The position numbers and the translations under genes are program-made. 20,745 bases of DNA from contig NW_003147776.1 in the NCBI RefSeq assembly GCF_000003605.2, positions 79,490 to 100,234 on the forward strand, given 5' to 3'. Shown here one piece after another: positions 18,506 to 20,745 of the stretch. The stretch's first letter is position 1. Each line of letters starts with the position of its first letter. The notes beneath the pieces are model-generated. The model ran no database searches, was not told where the DNA came from, and saw only the letters and a list, made by a program, of their open reading frames with translations. The stretch is from Saccoglossus kowalevskii. Its lineage: Eukaryota > Hemichordata > Enteropneusta > Harrimaniidae.

Positions 18506-18616
18506 AAACCAGTTCGCTGCCACGTCAACCAGTGCTAAACTAAACACCAACACAAGCAGAATGCCAGGATTTATCATCTTTGTGAATGTTTGTCGACGTA
18601 TTAGGTGAACACCAGG
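18500..18616 (-). pseudogene. Captured non-LINE segment: 39-nt leader plus signal-peptide start
   Basis: This segment is inside the insertion, between the target duplication and the first LINE-like residues. On the minus strand it has 39 nt of leader (18616-18578) and then ATG at 18577-18575. The peptide has MINP, a hydrophobic stretch GILLVLVFSLALVDVAA and then NWFNC. A V-A-A before N fits the -3/-1 rule for signal peptidase, so the mature protein would start at Asn-Trp with a Cys a few residues later. LINE similarity (KSTRNKVNDLIE) starts in another frame at about 18497; the signal-peptide frame continues as nonsense to 18380. LINE proteins of this group have no secretory signal, so this looks like the 5' end of an mRNA for a secreted, possibly cysteine-containing, peptide joined to the LINE. 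The family is not recognised. Confidence 0.6.
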
Positions 18617-19010
18617 GAATGATCGACAGCATTTACTGACTGGATGAGAATCTTTACTGTCAGAATGACAGCATGTACTGACCGAATGAGAATTGTTACT
18701 GACCGAATGACAATCTTTACTGACTAAATGAGAGCATCTAATGACTGATTGACAAACTTTACTAGCCGGATGGCCGTAAAACATCATTAACTAACCGGAT
18801 GACTACCTTTACCGACCGAATGTCAGCATTTACCACACCACTCACAACTTTTACTGACCGAATGAAAAATTTCACTGGCCGAATGACAGCATTTACTAAC
18901 CGAATGACAATCTTTACTGTCAGAATGACAGTATTTACTGCCAGGATGACAATCTGTACTGCCTGGCAAACTTTACTAGCCGGATGGCAGTCTATTACCG
19001 ATGAACGACT
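18617..19010. repeat. 21-bp minisatellite array, right part (about 18 units)
   Basis: Continuation of the same unit after the LINE insertion (TTTACTGACCGAATGACA.. and variants with TTTACTGTCAGAATGAC and TTTACTAGCCGGATGGC). It decays towards 19010. The phase across the insertion matches the left part once one GAAT is removed. Confidence 0.95.
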
Positions 19011-19460
19011 TGCATACAAATGAAAATCTTTAACAACTACATGGCTAAATTCATTTCATTATATGATATTTTGACGACCATCTTGTTGGTACCCAGAATA
19101 TTCAACTAACAGTATTATTTAGCATATGCCCAATTATCGGAGTGTGTCAATTATAGTCCATGTTTAGTGTTATCTTATATATACTATTAGTTTTATTGGC
19201 AGTTAAATGTTAATTAATAGGATTTGTACAACATACACTAGATCAATTGTACAACATACAGATCTCGCAATGCGCCATGTTATTCCCATGTTCGCCGTTG
19301 CATTCCAATATACGTCATACCATTTAAAGCGATCGTATTTCACGCCTTCACATCATGCGCCCACAGTGAGCTGGCGCTAGTGTGATAAGAAATTAAATTA
19401 ATTTGCCGACATGGGGCAGCCATCTTGAATACGGCTTGAACCTAAATAATAAGACAAGTT
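19011..19460. other. Unassigned stretch with a short direct repeat
   Basis: TTGTACAACATACA occurs at 19224-19237 and 19247-19260. CAGCCATCTTG near 19418-19428 is the reverse complement of a YY1-type CAAGATGGCTG; on the minus strand it opens a 26-codon frame beginning MAAPCRQ that I cannot support as a gene. Confidence 0.45.
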
Positions 19461-19490
19461 GAAACCGAAATCGAAACCGATGCTGATTGG
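19461..19490. promoter_or_regulatory. Triple GAAANN motif (IRF/ISRE-like) with inverted CCAAT box
   Basis: GAAACCGAAATCGAAACC (19461-19478) is three consecutive GAAANN hexamers, the recognition pattern of interferon-regulatory-factor proteins. GATTGGCT (19485-19492), an inverted CCAAT box, follows 6 nt later. No gene is confirmed next to it: the 65-codon + frame at 19563-19760 has a hydrophobic N-terminus (MLFFFSYRVCYF...) but no other support. The motif could be chance. Confidence 0.3.
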
Positions 19491-19499
19491 CTCGTTAGT

Positions 19500-19994
19500 T
19501 TTATTTATTTTTCCTTCACCTAGTTTCGAGCTAGATTTTTTTTTCACGATGATATTGCTGTAATGTTGTTTTTCTTTTCTTATCGTGTGTGTTATTTTTC
19601 GAGTTTTGTTTTCTGTATTTTACCCTGTACATTGATTCAAGCTTCATTTCAGGGCAGTTTGTTTCTTCATTTTTGTGATTCCCTCTCCCAGCTTATATTG
19701 AACAACTCATCACATACGATAAGCAATCAACTTCTAGGCCAGAGTAAAATCCTAGTCTGAGCTAGGCTGTGTTCGAGTGAGATGTGTATTCAAGTTAGCA
19801 AGCTATGGAAAAATGAAATAGGATAATATGCTTCGTTCTTACGTTTATCCATATTTGTTCTCAATAACCAGTTCGTGTTCAGAAATATTGAAACATGCGC
19901 AGTTAATCACTTGGTTGGGAAAATATAGGGTGCAAAAAATATATTCAAATGTATGCTAATGAGTATATATAAACAAGCAATTTTATGGGGGTTG
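19500..19994. other. Unassigned stretch
   Basis: T-rich sequence holding the weak hydrophobic frame 19563-19760; nothing else is recognised. Confidence 0.4.
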
Positions 19995-20092
19995 CATACG
20001 TTGAGAACTTGGGTTGGTGGCGACCCTGCATAAGTTGAGAATTTAGTAAATTTAAAAGTTGGGTTGCCAACTTAGCTGGCGACACTGCATAA
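19995..20092. repeat. Diverged tandem duplication (34 and 59 bp units)
   Basis: CATACGTTGAGAACTT at 19995 and CATAAGTTGAGAATTT at 20029 start two units that both end in GGCGACNCTGCATA, with the second unit longer because of an internal insertion. A third start (CATAAT) follows at 20088. Confidence 0.65.
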
Positions 20093-20432
20093 TATTCTGT
20101 GACAACATATACTGCACACTTCTTCTTAATGTTATAAGTTTTACTGGATGTTAAATAGAGAAGATAAAAGAGTTGATTATATCTCCACTCCACCACTAAA
20201 AAACGGACTTACGAAGCGGCTTTACCTTTGGTCAGATGCATGCCATTTTGTTTGGGGGGATTTGAATCACTGTTCATTTTTTCTCGCTTAAATAATCGCC
20301 ACAAATGCGACAAAACATAAGCAAGATAATTTTATTTTTATTCTCTGTGATTTTAAGCACATTGTCCACAAAAGCTATGAAGCGTTAACACAAAGAAAAC
20401 TGTCGACAACACCGCCATTTGACATCTATTGA
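20093..20432. other. Unassigned stretch
   Basis: AT-rich, with no feature that I can support. Confidence 0.4.
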
Positions 20433-20594
20433 AAAACTTCGACAAACCTTGAGATACTGCAGAAAAACAGTACAACAGGAATACCGATCGATGCTGGTGC
20501 CAAGTATGTTGGTTTCGTTCTTGAAAAAATTAAGGACAACATTTCGCGCTTGGTGGTATTGGTTAATTGGAACCATAAAAACACAAAAATGTAA
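20433..20594 (+). CDS. Possible coding exon, unidentified
   Basis: One frame is open from the TGA at 20430 to the TAA at 20592 and reads, among other residues, GIPIDAGAKYVGFVLEKI and then KDNISRLVVLVNWNHKN. This has the composition of a folded globular protein (alternating hydrophobics, Gly, Asp, Trp). GTAAGT, a strong 5' splice-site core, lies at 20591-20596 and overlaps the stop; splicing there would remove it. There is no good start codon and the CAG at 20460-20462 lacks a pyrimidine tract, so the left border is unknown. Competing open frames on both strands (e.g. 20389-20613 +) are more basic and less protein-like. It may be a host exon or a fragment of a mobile-element protein; I do not recognise it. 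Confidence 0.3.
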   Translation, partial: KTSTNLEILQKNSTTGIPIDAGAKYVGFVLEKIKDNISRLVVLVNWNHKNTKM

Positions 20595-20745
20595 GTTTTA
20601 TCTTGCTGCCTAACCATTCACTATATTCAGCGACCATTTGAACTTTAAATCTTACTTTAACAATCCTAATTTGTTAGGCATACTTGAATAGTGCTGTTAT
20701 AATTACAGGGTATAAATTGTACGCTTCAATACAAGACAGAGGCAT
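20595..20745. other. Unassigned right edge
   Basis: AT-rich sequence after the GTAAGT; nothing recognised. Confidence 0.4.

Larger units (their letters stand above)
16651..18616 (-). mobile_element. 5'-truncated CR1/L2/Jockey-type LINE insertion with GAAT target duplication
   Basis: The insert interrupts the 21-bp array. GAAT at 16647-16650 and again at 18617-18620 flanks it. Joining the left array (ending TTTACTGAAT at 16650) to the right array (GATCGACAGCA from 18621) gives exactly one 21-nt unit, so the borders are defined by the host repeat phase. On the minus strand the element reads from 18616 to 16651. It ends in an AT-rich tail with AATAAA (TTAATTAAATAAAGTTATT), typical of LINE 3' ends. 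Most of the insert is RT-region sequence; its first ~115 nt are not LINE-like and are described separately. No endonuclease is present. Confidence 0.9.

Noticed and set aside
19563-19760. 65-codon ORF with hydrophobic start
   Set aside because: T-rich DNA gives Phe/Leu-rich frames by chance; no cleavage site, domain or transcript signal is clear.

Overview
The window looks like accessory, repeat-dominated DNA from an animal genome. It is AT-rich, contains no bacterial-style operons, carries several decayed non-LTR retrotransposons (LINEs), a probable hAT-like MITE, intron-style splice signals and long tandem arrays. A marine invertebrate is the best guess (a MITE with long G/C tracts, and Tx1-like and CR1/L2-like LINEs), but the sequence does not fix the phylum. 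No complete, confidently named host gene is present.

Layout. 1-2310: a 34-bp minisatellite that enters from the left edge and contains a 136-bp (4 x 34) higher-order repeat. 2417-2578: a CpG-rich imperfect inverted repeat. 3213-3338: a plausible last coding exon on the + strand, with a good splice acceptor and a downstream poly(A) signal; if real, the 34-bp array probably lies in that gene's last intron. 4811-5064: a short frameshifted ORF pair behind an ATGGCGGC-type start. 5067-5660: several small tandem and inverted repeats. 6008-6285: a MITE-like element. 6340-7540: a degenerate LINE 3' end with an expanded (ATTTT)n tract. 7790-10120: a Tx1-like LINE with endonuclease and C-terminal pieces but with the RT core deleted. 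10232-10347: a 42-bp tandem repeat. 12325-12598: a 22-bp minisatellite with GGTACC sites. 13365-14225: a candidate solo LTR with TATA box and poly(A) signal.

14614-16650 and 18617-19010 are two halves of one 21-bp minisatellite. They are separated by a 1,966-bp insertion (16651-18616, minus strand) of a 5'-truncated CR1/L2/Jockey-type LINE flanked by a GAAT target-site duplication; removing the insert and one GAAT restores an exact 21-bp unit. The 5' end of this insert is not LINE-like. It holds about 39 nt of leader, an ATG and a clear secretory signal peptide, and is best explained as the 5' end of a host mRNA copied together with the LINE. This is the most interesting structure found. A second cross-window observation is that the 34-bp and 21-bp minisatellites share two blocks (TGTCATTCG and AGTAAA) in the same order, with different spacers.

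19020-20745 is mostly unassigned. It holds a triple GAAANN (IRF/ISRE-like) motif next to an inverted CCAAT box, and a possible short coding exon at 20433-20594. All domain calls come from reading translations by eye; no database search was possible.
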